Shown: positions 42,977 to 51,862, numbered from the stretch's first letter. The stretch: DNA of 64,000 nt from Thaumasiovibrio subtropicus (GCF_019703835.1 NZ_AP023055.1:992001-1056000); one strand, 5' to 3'. The notes: a model not told the origin generated them from the letters alone. Numbers and translations: made by a program.

Positions 42977-43561
42977 ATGCAATTTCAGCTCATCAAATCG
43001 CCTCAAACGCTGCCAAATTCACATTATCGTATTCGTAGTTTATTTTCCGATGATCTAGACACGCTATTTCGCTTACTTGCCCAACCATCGTTGCACCGGT
43101 TTTTACCGGGTTACGTCTGTCAACCCAAGCGCTATAACGCCTATTTTTCGATGCTCGCGATACAAAATGACCAACTAGCGGAGAAATCGGTGAATGGTGT
43201 CCCTCATTGTAGTTGGGTCATTCTTCCGCCGGAAAATACACCGAATGGCGCGTGTCCAGTTGGCGTCTGCACAGCTGTGCCGCCAGATTTTGTGGTAGGT
43301 GTTCTTGAGATAGGATTCTTCTTAGATGAAAGGCATCGTGGTAAGAAAGTGACTGAAGAGGTATTGAATTGGATGATTGATACCCAGCTTAGGGCAACTC
43401 TCATTCATAAGCTATCCGCAGAAACGATGTCAACAAATCACGCGAGCCAGCGCGTGCTCGAGTCTATCGGTATGCAGTTAGAAGTCCACCAGCAAGACTA
43501 CTACCAGATCGGCAAGCAATATGCCGATAAGCTTACGTATGGCTGCCTTTTAAGGCGGTAG
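42977..43561 (+). CDS. GNAT-family N-acetyltransferase
   Basis: 194 residues from ATG 42977 (an in-frame TTG at 42965 would add four). GNAT features: YRIRSLFSDDLDTLFRLL near the start, a beta-strand EIGFFLDERHRGKKVTEEVLNWMID containing the acetyl-CoA loop (RHRGKK, a variant of Q/RxxGxG/A), and MSTNHASQRVLESIGMQ. It resembles RimJ/RimL-type enzymes that acetylate protein N-termini or small amines. Substrate unknown. It is convergent with nrdG, with a repeat copy between them. Confidence 0.82.
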   Translation: MQFQLIKSPQTLPNSHYRIRSLFSDDLDTLFRLLAQPSLHRFLPGYVCQPKRYNAYFSMLAIQNDQLAEKSVNGVPHCSWVILPPENTPNGACPVGVCTAVPPDFVVGVLEIGFFLDERHRGKKVTEEVLNWMIDTQLRATLIHKLSAETMSTNHASQRVLESIGMQLEVHQQDYYQIGKQYADKLTYGCLLRR

Positions 43562-43569
43562 CGCTATTC

Positions 43570-43710
43570 TATACTCTGTCACCTCTAGATACTTGTCCAA
43601 CAAGAATTGCTAGGTTGGCCACTGAGGCTCGTCTTTGGCGTTCTCGGCGACGAGATCAAAAAGCAATTAGACCACTTCTGAATCCTGCAATGGGCTAACT
43701 TGATGTATTA
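43570..43710. repeat. Internally deleted repeat copy between GNAT gene and nrdG
   Basis: 141 bp. The left end, TATACTCTGTCACCTC, continues into CTAGGTTGGCCACTGAGGC and GATCAAAAAGCAAT, matching the left arm of the full-length copy. It then jumps to the right arm, CACTTCTGAATCCTGCA, and a diverged right tip ACTTGATGTATTA. The last three bases are the nrdG stop codon (TAA on the minus strand). Confidence 0.75.
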
Positions 43711-44178
43711 CTCTTCTTTGAGATGGTGGATGACTTGATTGCTGCTGCCTCGCCAAATGAGTTTGGCATCTTTTAACGCTTCGACAAACTTCCCATCAAC
43801 TAACACATCGACATGTGCAATCACGGCCTGCTGCTCTTGTGTTAACTCATCTAACGTGTAACCCGACCATAGCCAAATGTCTTTACCCGGGCACTCACGT
43901 TTCACACGTTCTACTAACTTCAGCACATCACTGATATTGGCTGGATGCAAAGGATCTCCACCAGACAACGAAAGCCCCCGACGCTTTATCCGCGTATCGT
44001 TAAGGTCAGCAATGATCTGGTCTTCCATCGCCTGAGTAAATTCATGACCTGAATCGACGCGCCATGTCGACTTGTTATAGCACCCTCGACAAGCATGCAC
44101 GCAGCCAGAAACAAACAAGGTACAGCGCGTTCCTGGTCCATTAACGACGTCAACAGGATAATAGTTGTGATAGTGCAT
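43708..44178 (-). CDS. nrdG: Anaerobic ribonucleotide reductase activating protein
   Basis: 156 residues from ATG 44178; a longer frame to 44226 is open, but this start gives E. coli numbering. The radical-SAM cluster motif is C26-x3-C30-x2-C33 (SGCVHACRGCYN), followed by GLSLSGGDPLHP and the SAM-binding LWSGYTLDEL. NrdG uses S-adenosylmethionine to make the glycyl radical on NrdD. It follows nrdD by 116 bp with an intervening hairpin. Its TAA stop coincides with the tip of a repeat copy. Confidence 0.95.
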   Translation of the reverse strand: MHYHNYYPVDVVNGPGTRCTLFVSGCVHACRGCYNKSTWRVDSGHEFTQAMEDQIIADLNDTRIKRRGLSLSGGDPLHPANISDVLKLVERVKRECPGKDIWLWSGYTLDELTQEQQAVIAHVDVLVDGKFVEALKDAKLIWRGSSNQVIHHLKEE

Positions 44179-44207
44179 AGCGAGGTTCCAATAGGCTTGG
44201 CAGAGAC

Positions 44208-44242
44208 AAAAAGCAGACGACATCAATTGCCGACTGCTTTTT
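44208..44242 (-). terminator. Terminator-like hairpin between nrdD and nrdG
   Basis: AAAAAGCAG (44208-44216) pairs with CTGCTTTTT (44234-44242) with a 17-base loop; on the minus strand the stem ends in a U-run. It may lower nrdG expression relative to nrdD. Confidence 0.6.
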
Positions 44243-44294
44243 GAGTTGTTGGCGTAGTGTACTGAACCTACGCCATCGTTAACGCGGTAGAGGT

Positions 44295-46415
44295 TTACAT
44301 GTGCTTAACGCGGCGCTTCACTTCTTCTTGTTTACCGAAGTTAAACGGACGCGCATCCGGACTACCAAGATAACCACAGACGCGACGCGTTACCGACACT
44401 TTCTCAGAATTATGGTTTCCACAACTCGGGCAGGTAAAACCTTTACTAGTGCATTCGAACTCACCGGTAAAGTGACATTCATAACACTCATCAATCGGCG
44501 TATTGGTCCCGTAGTAAGGCACGCGGCTATAACTGTAATCCCAGACGTTTTCGAGCGCTTCGATATTGTGCTGAATGTTTGGATATTCGCCATAGCAAAT
44601 AAATCCACCATTCGCGATCGGCGGATAGGCCATCTCAAAATCAATCTTGTCGTATGGATTCACTTGTTTTTCAACATCGAGGTGGAAGCTGTTGGTGTAA
44701 TAGCCTTTATCTGTTACGCCATCAACCACACCAAACTCTGTTGCATCAATCTTACAGAAACGACTGCACAAGTTTTCACTGGGTGTACTGTACAAACTAA
44801 AGCCGTAGCCTGTCTCTTCTTTCCATGCGTCAGTCGCGTCACGCAAGCGTTGTACAATCGCTACCCCTTTCTGGCGTAGTGCTTCCGAGTCATACATGTG
44901 CGTTTGATCACCATACAAGGCGTTGATCGTCTCATGCAGGCCAATATAACCAAGAGAGATCGAGGCGCGACCATGCTTAAAGATCTCAGAAACATTGTCA
45001 TCTGCTTTTAAACGTACACCACAAGCCCCTTCCATATAAAGGATCGGTGCAACACGTGCTTTCACCCCTTCTAAACGAGAAATACGCGTATCCAATGCAC
45101 GACGGGCAAGCTGTAAACGTTCATCAAGCAATGCAAAGAACTTCGCTTCATCGCCTTTTGCTTCTATCGCTATGCGAGGCAGGTTTAAGCTCACGACACC
45201 GATATTGTTGCGACCATCGTGAATCTCTTGACCATTTTCTTCGTAGGCAGACAAGAAGCTACGACAACCCATTGGCGTCTTAAATGACCCGGTCACTTCA
45301 ACGACTTGATCGTAGTTGAGAATATCGGGATACATTCGTTTAGACGCACACTCAAGTGCTAAGCGTTTGATATCATAATTAGGGTCTTCTGCCTTGTGGT
45401 TTAGCCCGGCTTTGATCGCAAACACCAGTTTAGGGAATACCGCTGTTTTCTTATTTTTGCCTAGCCCAGCAATGCGGTTTTTCAAGATAGACTCTTGAAT
45501 CAAGCGTGACTCCCAAGAAGTCCCTAAGCCAAAGCCAAACGTGACAAACGGCGTTTGACCATTAGCAGTATGTAAGGTGTTGACTTCATACTCCAACGAC
45601 TGGAACGCGTCGTAACACTCTTTCTCAGTGCGGGCACGTGCAAACGCCTCTGCATTTGGAATTTCCCACTCTTTTGCTATCTCAAGATGCTTCTCATAAC
45701 TGACCGCGACGTAAGGAGCCAACACTTCGTCAATACGGTTAATCGTCGTGCCACCATAAATATGAGACGCGACCTGCGCGATGATCTGTGCCGTCACCGC
45801 GGTTGCGGTTGAAATCGACTTTGGTGTGTCAATTTCGGCGTTACCCATCTTGAAGCCATGGGTCAACATGCCATTGAGATCAATCAGCATGCAGTTAAAC
45901 ATCGGGAAGAAAGGTGCGTAATCCAAATCGTGATAGTGAATTTCGCCGCGTTGATGAGCGGTTACTACGTCGCGTGGTAAAATGTGTTTGTTTGCATAGT
46001 GTTTTGCGACGATACCAGCAAGAAGATCACGCTGAGTGGGGATCACTTTGCTGTCTTTATTGGCATTCTCATTGAGCAAACTAGCATCACTTTGCTCAAT
46101 CAAACCACGAATTTCACAGTTCAACTGGCTGCGCTTCTCACGGGCAATATCGCGATCATGACGATATTCAATATAAGCACGAGCAACTTCACGGTGAGGT
46201 CCCGTCATCAACATGTCTTCAACAGCATCTTGAATTTGGTGAATTTCAACCTGCTCTTCTAGCTTAAACTGCTCAAACACGGTGTGGGCGACATCCAAAG
46301 CATAATTCTTGTCGATAACTTCAACAGTTTCTGCTGCACTAAGTACCGCTTGTTGAATCCGTGCAACATCAAAAGCTACGCGACATCCATCGCGTTTAAT
46401 CACTACCGGTTTCAC
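44295..46415 (-). CDS. nrdD: Anaerobic ribonucleoside-triphosphate reductase
   Basis: 706 residues from a GTG at 46415, which follows AAGGAGC. With this start the glycyl-radical Gly is residue 681 (RRVCGYLGS) and the zinc Cys are 644, 647, 662 and 665, the same numbers as in E. coli NrdD; the frame is open up to 46586, but that extension would contain the operator sites. The N-terminal ATP-cone (VVIKRDGCRVAFDVARIQ) is the allosteric domain. The enzyme makes deoxynucleotides without oxygen. It is the first gene of nrdD-nrdG, with FNR and NrdR sites upstream. Confidence 0.96.
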   Translation of the reverse strand: MKPVVIKRDGCRVAFDVARIQQAVLSAAETVEVIDKNYALDVAHTVFEQFKLEEQVEIHQIQDAVEDMLMTGPHREVARAYIEYRHDRDIAREKRSQLNCEIRGLIEQSDASLLNENANKDSKVIPTQRDLLAGIVAKHYANKHILPRDVVTAHQRGEIHYHDLDYAPFFPMFNCMLIDLNGMLTHGFKMGNAEIDTPKSISTATAVTAQIIAQVASHIYGGTTINRIDEVLAPYVAVSYEKHLEIAKEWEIPNAEAFARARTEKECYDAFQSLEYEVNTLHTANGQTPFVTFGFGLGTSWESRLIQESILKNRIAGLGKNKKTAVFPKLVFAIKAGLNHKAEDPNYDIKRLALECASKRMYPDILNYDQVVEVTGSFKTPMGCRSFLSAYEENGQEIHDGRNNIGVVSLNLPRIAIEAKGDEAKFFALLDERLQLARRALDTRISRLEGVKARVAPILYMEGACGVRLKADDNVSEIFKHGRASISLGYIGLHETINALYGDQTHMYDSEALRQKGVAIVQRLRDATDAWKEETGYGFSLYSTPSENLCSRFCKIDATEFGVVDGVTDKGYYTNSFHLDVEKQVNPYDKIDFEMAYPPIANGGFICYGEYPNIQHNIEALENVWDYSYSRVPYYGTNTPIDECYECHFTGEFECTSKGFTCPSCGNHNSEKVSVTRRVCGYLGSPDARPFNFGKQEEVKRRVKHM

Positions 46416-46455
46416 TGAAGGCTCCTTATTTATAATCATGACACTGTCACTAAAA

Positions 46456-46502
46456 CCACTAAATATAGTGAGGAAAACAGAGTCACATACAATATGTGGG
46501 GT
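46456..46502 (-). promoter_or_regulatory. Tandem NrdR boxes in the nrdD leader/promoter
   Basis: Box 1, CCACTAAATATAGTGA (46456-46471), matches 13 of 16 and box 2, ATACAATATGTGGGGT (46487-46502), 12 of 16 positions of the NrdR consensus acaCwAtATaTwGtgt. Their centres are 31 bp apart, the three-turn spacing typical of NrdR pairs. They overlap the predicted transcription start and leader, as expected for a repressor of ribonucleotide reductase. Confidence 0.75.
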
Positions 46503-46530
46503 ATTAAGCGAGAATTCAGGAATGGAATCA

Positions 46531-46544
46531 TTGATCTGGATCAT
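46531..46544 (-). promoter_or_regulatory. FNR box upstream of nrdD
   Basis: TTGATCTGGATCAT on the plus strand (the site is palindromic) matches TTGAT-N4-ATCAA at 9 of 10 positions. A TAATAC -10-like element on the minus strand (46501-46506) lies at the spacing of a class II FNR-activated promoter, with the site near -41.5. The site is about 116 bp upstream of the GTG. Confidence 0.72.
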
Positions 46545-46802
46545 CGTTTTCTTAAGATAGAACAGACCGCAAGCGATATGGTTCACAGACTCAAAATCAC
46601 GAAATTATCCACTCTAAAGTCAAGCCAAAAAAGCGTGATTTAAGTAGATTTTTCGTTTGACAAAGCCTGATTTTTCTTTGTGATTTGACTCGCAATTGAC
46701 ATTGGCATCACTGATCTATTCATGCGAATAATAGTGATTACTGTAGACTTAATCTGTGCTCTAAATCAGTGTTTATCTCAGCGTTAGGAACAGTAACTCA
46801 TT

Positions 46803-47669
46803 TTGCGGTTTGCCCTACTTTGGATCCTTTTCTGCAGCCTCGTTGCCAGCAGCCATAGCACCACACTCACCATAGTGAGTTGGAACATTGAATGGCTATC
46901 AACGAAATCAGACAAAGTGACACGTACTCAACAAGATTTTGCAAAGCTCGCTAATACACTGGCCGCGCTGCAACCCGATGTGCTCGCTTTTCAAGAAGTG
47001 GATTCTGCCTATGCGCTCGAAAAGGTACTTCCTCCCGATACCTATGCCATTTATCTCTCACACCGCAGGCCAAGCAATCCCAAACAAAGTCAACAGTACA
47101 CAGGATTTGCCGTGCGGCACGGTGTCAATGTGCGGCGCCAACCCGATCTCAGTGCACTCTCATCTTCATCCGGCCTGCGGAACGGGACTTACCTCATCAT
47201 TGATGGCATCAAACCACTCCATGTGCTCAATGTTCATTTAAAGTCTGGTTGTTTCTCCGATATTGACCGCGCAAAAAAATCGTGCCGAACCTTAAAACGC
47301 CAGTTTGGCGTGCTTAGCGAATGGATTAACGAGCGCGTGACCAAAGGGGAAGACTATCTGATTCTGGGCGATTTTAACCACCGCTTAGCGATATCAAATT
47401 GGCTAAAAACATGGCAAGACTCTATCACCAAAGCGGAAATGTCTTTGATCACTGAAGGCCTAGACGCCAGTTGTTATGCCAGACGCCGCAACGGTGGCTA
47501 TGTACGTTATGACGCGCTCATTGACCATGCAGTATCTAATCGAACCCTTGCCGAGACGATTTTACAACACGGCTCTGTTTCCCAGTTCCAGATAGCACTG
47601 CAAGACATTAAACAGTATCGGCTTTCTGACCATTGCCCTATCGCGCTACGCCTACCTTTTGACAATTAA
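46803..47669 (+). CDS. Secreted endonuclease/exonuclease/phosphatase-family protein
   Basis: 288 residues from a TTG start; the first 19 residues look like a signal peptide (LLWILFCSLVASSHS). The EEP/DNase I-like fold motifs are in order: VSWNIEWL, FQEVD, HLKSGC, ILGDFNHRL and the C-terminal SDHCPI, supplying the metal-binding Asn, Glu, Asp and His. A periplasmic or secreted nuclease or phosphodiesterase is likely. Substrate unknown. It is divergent from nrdD. Confidence 0.82.
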   Translation: MRFALLWILFCSLVASSHSTTLTIVSWNIEWLSTKSDKVTRTQQDFAKLANTLAALQPDVLAFQEVDSAYALEKVLPPDTYAIYLSHRRPSNPKQSQQYTGFAVRHGVNVRRQPDLSALSSSSGLRNGTYLIIDGIKPLHVLNVHLKSGCFSDIDRAKKSCRTLKRQFGVLSEWINERVTKGEDYLILGDFNHRLAISNWLKTWQDSITKAEMSLITEGLDASCYARRRNGGYVRYDALIDHAVSNRTLAETILQHGSVSQFQIALQDIKQYRLSDHCPIALRLPFDN

Positions 47670-47798
47670 GCCACTAAAAACCGGACCAACATCACAATGT
47701 CATTGAAATGCAACTTGCCGCTCTGAAGATATCAGTGCTAAAAGGTATAGAGCTATTATTCATAGCGATGAAAAAGAGCTCACCGTCAAGGAGATAAA

Positions 47799-47927
47799 AT
47801 GATGACTTGCCAAGGGTTTGTGGCGCCGACAGACGAAGAACTTATCGTCAAGTCCCCAGAAGAAGTGTATGTCGACCAAGAGCGAGACGCTGAGTTCGAC
47901 GAGTTCAATGATATTATTATTCTCTAA
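47799..47927 (+). CDS. Small acidic protein, 42 residues
   Basis: ATG 47799 or 47802 follows a consensus AAGGAG ribosome binding site (47788-47793). The product is strongly acidic, with about 12 Asp/Glu, and no membrane helix (VAPTDEELIVKSPEEVYVD in the middle, NDIIIL at the end). Its stop lies 3 bp before the start of the methyltransferase gene, so the two are co-transcribed. No family is recognised. Confidence 0.6.
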   Translation: MMTCQGFVAPTDEELIVKSPEEVYVDQERDAEFDEFNDIIIL

Positions 47928-47930
47928 CCT

Positions 47931-48392
47931 ATGAAAACGCTGGCACTGAAAGTTCCGCCTCCCATGCTGTTTGTCACGGCACTAGGTGTAATGTATGGTG
48001 TCAGCCTCTACACGCCCCACTGGCAAGTCGACGTAGTCGTCGCTCGTTACACTTCCATTGGGCTATTTTCGTTAGGCTTGAGTATTGCTATCGCGGCAAC
48101 CGTTGCATTTAAACGCCATAAAACGACCGTTGACCCTCGCCACCCCGAAAAAAGCTCATCATTAGTGACAAAGGGCATCTATCGCTTTACTCGCAATCCT
48201 ATGTATCTCTGTTTAGTCCTTTGGTTAGTCTGTTGGGCTATTTACCTTCACTCTCCTGTCGCCTTGATCATTGTGACATTGTTCATTGTCTACCTCACCC
48301 AATATCAAATAAAACCTGAAGAGCGCATGCTGTCGGCGCGGTTTGGCAAACCTTATCTCAAATACACCACCCGCGTTAGGCGTTGGCTCTAG
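47931..48392 (+). CDS. Isoprenylcysteine-carboxyl-methyltransferase-family membrane protein
   Basis: 153 residues with about four hydrophobic segments (near 13-28, 37-57, 90-108 and 108-125). The C-terminal half has the ICMT/PEMT signature: LVTKGIYRFTRNPMYLCLVL, then KPEERMLSARFGKPYLKY, which forms the S-adenosylmethionine site. Bacterial members methylate unknown substrates in the membrane. It is preceded by a coupled small acidic protein. Confidence 0.82.
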   Translation: MKTLALKVPPPMLFVTALGVMYGVSLYTPHWQVDVVVARYTSIGLFSLGLSIAIAATVAFKRHKTTVDPRHPEKSSSLVTKGIYRFTRNPMYLCLVLWLVCWAIYLHSPVALIIVTLFIVYLTQYQIKPEERMLSARFGKPYLKYTTRVRRWL

Positions 48393-48469
48393 GATATCAA
48401 CAATGTACAAACCATAAAAAAGGCCGCGATAAACGCGACCTGTTGAACCTCATATTGCACACTATATCG

Positions 48470-49804
48470 TTACGCCGTCACTAGATGGGCATTAAACCGT
48501 TTAGGTGTCATCGCATAGACCATTAACACCAACAGTAAAATCCCCGTCACCGCTAAACCGATGCCAATGCCAGCCCAAATCCCGCCAAGACCAAACGCCG
48601 ACATCAACCACCACGCCGCAGGAATGCCACAGATCCAGTAACCAATGGCGGTCATCACTGTCGGCGCCATCACAATTTTCATTCCTCGCAAAATGTTAAT
48701 CGCAAGCAATTGCCAAGCATCGACAACAAAGCTCAAGGCAACAACCCAAATAATCGACGCTAAGAGCGCTGACAATTCAGTATCCAATCCGAAGATTGCC
48801 GAGATAATGCTCGGCCAAAAAACAAATGCAGCGCAGATTGCCATGCTCACTAACGTGACTGTCACAAAACTGTGTTTGCTAATGCGGCGAATAGCATCAA
48901 GATCTTCCTCGCCGTAAGCCCTTCCGACCAAAATCGCAGCGGCTTGGCAAAAACCAAAGTTGATGTTCCAAGTGAAACTGAGGCACTGCAACAAGACTTG
49001 ATGCAACGCCAATGCAGAGACGCTCAATACGCCGGCCATCAAGGTACCACCGTAAATAAGGCCGTGCTCCAAAAAAGCGGCCAGCGCTATCGGCACACCT
49101 AGCATGAGCAAAGGTTTCAACAAGCGAATAGAATACTCTTCCAGTTTTAGCCAAGGCGCATATTGACGGTATTTGGGCTGTTTAAACACCCAGTAACCAT
49201 ACCCCAACAGCACAACCGCAGCGGCTAAAGCTGTACCCGCACCCAAACCCGCTAAGCCATAGCCCATTTCAAATGCGAACAGGTAGCTCACAGGTACATT
49301 AAGAATCACAGTCGCAACGGACATAACCATAATCGATCGCGCGTTACCCAAAGTGCTGGTTAAGCCGCGCAATACCAACATAAGTAACGTTGGTAACATC
49401 GCCCACTTCAAGGTATCAACGTATTCCATTGCGAGCCCAATGACATCGTGGGGTTGTTTCGCGTAGGCAAGCAATGCCGGCATGAACATAAAGCTGATTG
49501 TTAAAGCGATGCTAAGTATGGCGGCCAGTAATACCCCACCTTTTACCGCGAAACGAATCTGTTGATCGCCATATTCTGGACGAGCGGTGCGTTGCCCATA
49601 CGCGATAGCAATCAAGTTAGCGACACACCCGACTGTACTTGCTGCAAGAATAAAAACAAAGTTATAGACAGAAGCCCCTAGCCCACCCGCCGCGAGATCG
49701 GCAACACTGAGTCGCGACATCATCCAAACATCCGTGAACACCAATGCGACGGCGACAAGTTGAGAGATGATCAGTGGAATGGAGAGAGAAAGTAGCTTTT
49801 TCAT
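48470..49804 (-). CDS. MATE-family multidrug/cation antiporter
   Basis: 444 residues from ATG 49804, behind GAGGTATTC. Twelve transmembrane segments in two halves are predicted from the hydrophobic pattern, with the N-terminal DVWMMSRLSVADLAAGGLG segment typical of NorM-like MATE proteins and LAQLV-type loops. MATE pumps export drugs or organic cations in exchange for Na+ or H+. It is divergent from a LysR regulator, which may control it. Confidence 0.9.
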   Translation of the reverse strand: MKKLLSLSIPLIISQLVAVALVFTDVWMMSRLSVADLAAGGLGASVYNFVFILAASTVGCVANLIAIAYGQRTARPEYGDQQIRFAVKGGVLLAAILSIALTISFMFMPALLAYAKQPHDVIGLAMEYVDTLKWAMLPTLLMLVLRGLTSTLGNARSIMVMSVATVILNVPVSYLFAFEMGYGLAGLGAGTALAAAVVLLGYGYWVFKQPKYRQYAPWLKLEEYSIRLLKPLLMLGVPIALAAFLEHGLIYGGTLMAGVLSVSALALHQVLLQCLSFTWNINFGFCQAAAILVGRAYGEEDLDAIRRISKHSFVTVTLVSMAICAAFVFWPSIISAIFGLDTELSALLASIIWVVALSFVVDAWQLLAINILRGMKIVMAPTVMTAIGYWICGIPAAWWLMSAFGLGGIWAGIGIGLAVTGILLLVLMVYAMTPKRFNAHLVTA

Positions 49805-49907
49805 GAATACCTCGGGAACCAGTGCGGTCAAAAATACGCCCTCACAAGCTGGTATTCAAATGACATTTATGGGACTCTGACATTCCTTAAACTCATGCGA
49901 GCAAACA

Positions 49908-50849
49908 ATGAGCCCTTATCCGTCATTACCTCATTCACACAATGGATTAAAAGTCTTCGAGTCGGTTGCCAGACTATTGAGTTTCACGCTGGCCGCTGAG
50001 GAGCTTAACGTCACACAAAGCGCCGTTAGTCGACAGATAAAACAGCTCGAAAATGAACTTCAATCTCCTTTGATAACCCGCCATCATCGTGCTATTGCCC
50101 TAACAGAAAAAGGCGAAACCTTATCTCGACTACTCAGTGAGCATTATCAAGGCTTAGAAAGCACATTTGAGCAGTGGCGCTCTCACACAGACAATCGGAT
50201 CATCATTAAAGCTGCAATGAGCTTTGCCATCCGCTGGTTAATTCCCCGTTTGCATGATTTAAACGCAAATTACCCCGATCACGAAATTGTCATCGTTCCG
50301 ACCCTAGATGAAGATGTCGCCCAAGGGAAAGCGGATTATGATCTGTTAGTTTTTAATAGTCGCCAACCTGATCAATATACAAAGAGAAATGATGTTTACT
50401 TCTTGCGGCGAGAGTTCATGGCACCGGTCTGCGCACGTGCGTCGCTGGGTGACAGTCCTGACGAGGCCGCCATCTTAGCCATGCCTCGCTTGCATTCAAC
50501 GGTTGACCATCACGATTGGAAAGCTTGGTTGGCCGATAAAGAAGAGGCTGCATTGTCTCCCGTAAAGAACACAACTTTTGCCACCCTAGATATGGCGTTA
50601 AGTGCGGCGTTATCAGGTCAAGGCGCGACCGTCACAGATTTATTACTTGTGCTACCAGAGTTAGAAGAGCACTTTCTTTATTGTCCTAGTCAAACCCATA
50701 TTAAACCCAGCGCTTGGGACTACTTCTGTTATCTCCCTAACGACAAGCCCATTGTCAGTGAAGTGGTTAATTGGATACGGCAACAAACAGCTGCAGACAT
50801 CAAACAGCTCAATCGTTTATCGGCCAGATATCACTGGCAGCTCCCTTAG
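49908..50849 (+). CDS. LysR-family regulator (GcvA-like)
   Basis: 313 residues. An N-terminal winged helix-turn-helix (about 10-70: FESVARLLSFTLAAEELNVTQSAVSRQIKQLE) and a LysR substrate-binding domain (about 95-300) are seen. The HTH and the LARPLS-type sequence FESVARL place it near GcvA/AmpR. It is transcribed away from the MATE gene with a 103-bp gap that should contain its operator; the inducer is unknown. Confidence 0.88.
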   Translation: MSPYPSLPHSHNGLKVFESVARLLSFTLAAEELNVTQSAVSRQIKQLENELQSPLITRHHRAIALTEKGETLSRLLSEHYQGLESTFEQWRSHTDNRIIIKAAMSFAIRWLIPRLHDLNANYPDHEIVIVPTLDEDVAQGKADYDLLVFNSRQPDQYTKRNDVYFLRREFMAPVCARASLGDSPDEAAILAMPRLHSTVDHHDWKAWLADKEEAALSPVKNTTFATLDMALSAALSGQGATVTDLLLVLPELEEHFLYCPSQTHIKPSAWDYFCYLPNDKPIVSEVVNWIRQQTAADIKQLNRLSARYHWQLP

Positions 50850-50860
50850 CGGAAAGTAAG

Positions 50861-50879
50861 CTGTCATATAAGTGTCATG
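50861..50879 (+). promoter_or_regulatory. PhoB box upstream of the pstS-like gene
   Basis: CTGTCATATAAGTGTCATG has two TGTCAT half sites 11 bp apart, nearly the E. coli Pho box. A TATATAAC -10-like element follows at about 50887-50894. Confidence 0.8.
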
Positions 50880-50988
50880 AAATCTCTATATAACACCATG
50901 AAAACACACACCCTTCTCATGCTGAAAGCGTGATTTTCGACACTGTGTTAAATACTTTTACCGTCGCATCGCTATTATGGAGAATATA

Positions 50989-51813
50989 ATGCTAAAAAAA
51001 ACCGCAGCCGCCTTTGCATTGATGGGGCTCGTTAACTTCTCTGCTTTTGCAGATAACCAACATACCATATCCATCTCTGGATCGACCTCTGTGAGCCGCG
51101 TGATGGACGTATTGGCAGAAACCTATAACCAAAAGCATGAAAATATTTTTGTTGCTGTCCATGGTACAGGATCATCTGCGGGTATTGCCGCCGTTAAATC
51201 GGGTGCAACTGAGCTCGGGATGAGTTCACGATTCTTGAAAGAAGAAGAAGCGTCACCAAACTTAAAATTGGTGCAAATTGCCCATGATGCCATCACCATG
51301 GTTGTGCACCCGTCTAACACCATAGAGAATTTAACTAGCGCTCAAATCAAAGACATCTACCAAGAAAAAATCACCAACTGGAGTCAGGTCGGGGGGGACG
51401 ATTCATTAATGGCGGTCGTCAGTCGAGAAAATGCCTCAGGCACTCGATTCTCTTTCGAAAGTAACGTCGACCTGCTTCAAACGCTGAATGGAGAGACCGT
51501 CTCTGACATCAGCCGCCAGATTCTGATCGCCAACACGAATAGCATGGTGAAAACCTTAGTGAACCATAACAGCCACGCTATTGGTTATGCTTCATTAGGC
51601 AGTGTCGATGAGTCAATCAAAGCCGTTGATTTTAATGGTATTGACCCCAGCGTCCAGAACGTCAGAAAAGGGGACTATACCTTGTCTCGCCCTTTCCTGA
51701 TCATGCATAAAGATGGCGAAATCAGTAAAGAAGCACAAGACTTTATTCACTTTCTGCTTTCAGATGAAGGCCAAACCATCATTGAAGAGCTTGGCTACAT
51801 CAGTATCCATTAA
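50989..51813 (+). CDS. PstS-like phosphate-binding protein
   Basis: 274 residues from ATG 50989, behind TATGGAGAATATA; the earlier ATG 50977 lacks a binding site. A signal peptide (about 1-22, ending AFA) precedes a periplasmic phosphate-binding domain with ISGSTSVSRVM, HGTGSSAGIAAV, and SRENASGTRFSF, the residues that contact phosphate. Such proteins deliver phosphate to Pst ABC transporters. No pstCAB genes follow; the gene has its own terminator. A strong Pho box lies upstream. Confidence 0.87.
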   Translation: MLKKTAAAFALMGLVNFSAFADNQHTISISGSTSVSRVMDVLAETYNQKHENIFVAVHGTGSSAGIAAVKSGATELGMSSRFLKEEEASPNLKLVQIAHDAITMVVHPSNTIENLTSAQIKDIYQEKITNWSQVGGDDSLMAVVSRENASGTRFSFESNVDLLQTLNGETVSDISRQILIANTNSMVKTLVNHNSHAIGYASLGSVDESIKAVDFNGIDPSVQNVRKGDYTLSRPFLIMHKDGEISKEAQDFIHFLLSDEGQTIIEELGYISIH

Positions 51814-51824
51814 TAGCCACAAGC

Positions 51825-51853
51825 AAAAAGGAGGCTCTCGTCGCCTCCTTTTT
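51825..51853. terminator. Bidirectional terminator
   Basis: AAAAAGGAGGC (51825-51835) pairs with GCCTCCTTTTT (51843-51853). It serves the pstS-like gene and sseA. Confidence 0.9.
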
Positions 51854-51862
51854 ATACTCAAA

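Noticed and set aside
51848..51862. TATACTCAAATC after the pstS-like terminator
   Set aside because: Matches the repeat tip for only about 10 bases with no second end, and the T-run belongs to the terminator.
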